From Echinococcus granulosus (Eukaryota; Platyhelminthes; Cestoda; Cyclophyllidea; Taeniidae), in assembly GCF_000524195.1 (NCBI RefSeq), contig NW_020170381.1, positions 1,791,258 through 1,855,257 on the forward strand: 64,000 nt of DNA, read 5' to 3'. Below are positions 61,869 to 64,000 of the stretch, in pieces. The position numbers and the translations under genes are program-made. The number at the start of each line of letters is the position of its first letter. The first letter of the stretch is position 1. The notes under the pieces are model-generated. The model saw only the letters and a program-made list of their open reading frames with translations, was not told the DNA's origin and made no database searches.

Positions 61869-62660
61869 AACTGTAGCACCTGAATCCTTCCTGAGGGCAT
61901 TACAAGGGACAGAGGGTTATGGAAGATTTATTACCGGCATACGGAAGGACCGACACCATGGAAGGAAAGCGTACAATAAAAAAACGAATGGCACCTTGAT
62001 GCACAGCCTCTCCCAATCACTAACAGCAATTCTTATCCCCTTGTGTCGTGCTTACTCATTTTCCCCTTTATTGTTTTAATACTCTTATTTGAATCTTGTT
62101 GCCTCGTCGGGTCCATTATACTACTCCACTCACCATTTGGATGCACACACGCAGATCCACCGTGCCGATGGGACAGCACGATCACACATGGGGTTTGAAC
62201 GTGTCCTCACTCCTAGCATTCAGTCGAAACACCCTAGCCTAAGAATGACTTTGGCATGTCTACACCATTAGAAGGCAGTCATAACGATCACGCACCCTTT
62301 GCATAAGGGTCGTCCACACCTGTACACAGGGTCTATTTACCTCACGAACACCGACATCTCCTACATCGTTGTCGTAGTGAGCACTCGAAGTGGACGGCTT
62401 CCTTCCCAAGGGTTAGCCACCATCTAACTAAATTGTCTCCATTTCTTGCGTTTTCAATTACTGAATGGCGCTTGCTTCGTCAATATCGCTGCTGCTGCTA
62501 CTGTAGGGTCCCTATGGGTTCAGTTACTCACCTCCGCACGACAACTTGAGCAGAATCGGTTCCTCACTCAATCTAATATTCTGGCCGGTTCCGTTTTCTG
62601 CCCTCGTCGCACGCCAAAGCTAGTGATTCTAAGTAGTTGCTCCTGAACCAACAGCCTCCT
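61869..62660 (+). other. possible 5' exons of the right-edge gene
   Basis: A strong acceptor (ggattttttttaacag) precedes an open stretch at 61869 (SFLRALQGTEGYGRFITG), and an open frame at 62446-62646 reads WVQLLTSARQLEQNRFLTQ. No donors with matching phase were found, so they are not called as exons. Confidence 0.2.
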
Positions 62661-62673
62661 TTCTCCATTTCAG

Positions 62674-63912
62674 TGCCGTACTCGATCTTACTCGGGGTCA
62701 ATTTTTGTGCCGTCGACTATAAAAACAAAGGTAACGATTTAAAAACTACCTACGAGCCAAGAACCAAAACCATATGTCGATTTTTTGAACCAAAGAGATA
62801 CTTATTCCTAAAGTCAGTGATACACTCCGTCGATTTGGGCGGGTCCATACTTTTGTCTTCTTTGTAATCGGGATGGGGCGGATCCACCGTCTTTGCAATG
62901 CTCAGGGTTGGATGATACTATACAGTGAGTGAACTACATGTACCACTTGATATGTAGTAAAAAAATAATTTAAATTAGGCACGTAGAAGTGATATTTTAC
63001 AGGCATTCTTCCTTGCCACTTTTTTGCATTTCCGATGCTGCTCAGCCGTCAGTCTGAAGTCCATATAGCTATTCATAAGTGAAAGGAAGCAGCGGTTCTT
63101 CGCGCAACTAATGCATTTTCTTACCTACAAGTTATCCCCTAATCTTTGATCCCCTTCCACCTTTCCAACGAGGTTTACATTCCAATGTGCTCTGGCCCCA
63201 TTTGCGTGTATCATGTTTAATGCACACATACGTACGGGTGTGATTTCGTCCTACCGTTACTGGATTATGGAAATTGTGAATCCCACCTTAATCCAGTTTG
63301 CAAAACACCATTCATCATAAGTCTCCGTACTAAAAATCCGTGTACTATTATTTCAAAACTCGAGTAGGTGGAATTTATTGCGAGTTAGTCATTGTTATAT
63401 TGAGAAATTCAGCTCAAGTAATGAGATTTCTATTTTGTGGAGATTCGCAGTTAGAGATACGGGGTCGGGTGCTAGTGTGGAATGCTTGTTGGATTGACAT
63501 CAAAGTCCAACCGACATGAGCAATGGTAGAGGGGCGGAGGTTCACCCTATCTGCGCAGCAGTTGTTGTGTTGACATGTCAGCCCCGCGGCGTTATCAACC
63601 TGACTGATGGGGGCACTGAATTACCCGACTGCGTTTCGCATCATGCAGTCCACGGGGTTTCTCGAATTATAAACGCAATTGTAGGGACAATGTGATTAAC
63701 AGGAGAGATTTCTACTATCGATAATACAATGTTTCCCTGATATTTCTGACTATTTCAGTAACCCAGGTGGCGTCTTCTTATGCTTTGACAATGAGCACCA
63801 AGGCCTGTTTTCATTTGGTATTGGGTCCAGCGCTTCCCCAAATAGAATGGCCTGAAATTAAGATAGAAACGAGTGATGCAACAGTAAAGTGGCAGGATTT
63901 ATTTCACCCAAG
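62674..63912 (+). CDS. unrecognised gene, exons near right edge, partial
   Basis: Exon 62674-62730 (ctttctccatttcag to CAAAG|gtaacg) and exon 63759-63912 (ctgactatttcag to CCCAAG|gtatat) join in phase 1. The first encodes PYSILLGVNFCAVDYKNK. The second begins TQVASSYALTMSTKACFHL and then PQIEWPEIKIETSDATVKW, before splicing out in phase 2 toward the window end. Alternate frames are open in the short exon; this one matches its neighbour. I do not recognise the family. Further exons lie beyond the window and possibly upstream. Confidence 0.4.
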
Positions 63913-64000
63913 GTATATTAGGCTTTAAACAGAGACAAGGGCGCATGCACACCGTTTTGAGTCATTTCATTTTTGCGTGAGCAAACACTTTTCCATTAAT

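Overview
This window is animal nuclear DNA, most likely from a flatworm and probably a tapeworm. Noncoding DNA is AT-rich and holds dispersed repeats, while short GC-richer exons are bounded by GT-AG introns. One 2-Cys peroxiredoxin has the sequence style I associate with cestode thioredoxin peroxidases. Metazoan-only families are also present: an even-skipped homeobox gene, a p35-type CDK5 activator and a Ly6/quiver-type GPI protein. The species call is inference. There are no prokaryotic operons, rRNA or convincing tRNA genes. All exon models were built by hand from splice sites and reading phase and need RNA support.

Layout. 1-1254 (-): 3' exons of an unrecognised gene that runs off the left edge. 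2994-27896 (+): a long gene for a low-complexity, Ser-rich protein of about 1,031 residues. Nine or ten exons join in one frame, ending in an amphipathic helix and a PDZ-type tail. Its first large intron holds a 100-N gap inside an inverted repeat. Its largest intron (14016-22854) hosts two antisense 2-Cys peroxiredoxin genes, 17304-17954 and 20071-21931. 30130-31230 (+): 3' exons of a helical-repeat protein. 33146-35593 (-): a complete three-exon evx/even-skipped gene.

39870-44298 (-) and 44731-47518 (+): two RING-H2 ubiquitin-ligase paralogues transcribed head to head from a gap of about 430 bp. They share an intron position inside the RING and a C-terminal helix exon. 48.7-52.1 kb: isolated exon candidates on both strands, including a Cys-rich minus-strand exon with an RCGGCC motif like PDGF/VEGF. 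52826-54887 (+): a complete three-exon Ly6/quiver-like GPI protein. 57728-60004 (+): an intronless CDK5 activator of 758 residues. 62674-63912 (+): exons of an unrecognised gene that runs off the right edge.

Functionally the genes are unrelated housekeeping, signalling and developmental loci: peroxide detoxification, ubiquitin ligation, neuronal CDK5 activation and neural/axial patterning. The structural interest lies in the nested antisense peroxiredoxins, the divergent RING pair, several introns of 30-70 nt beside kilobase introns, and a dispersed repeat family of about 200 bp with copies near 6.2, 6.7, 51.1, 52.1 and 56.3 kb.
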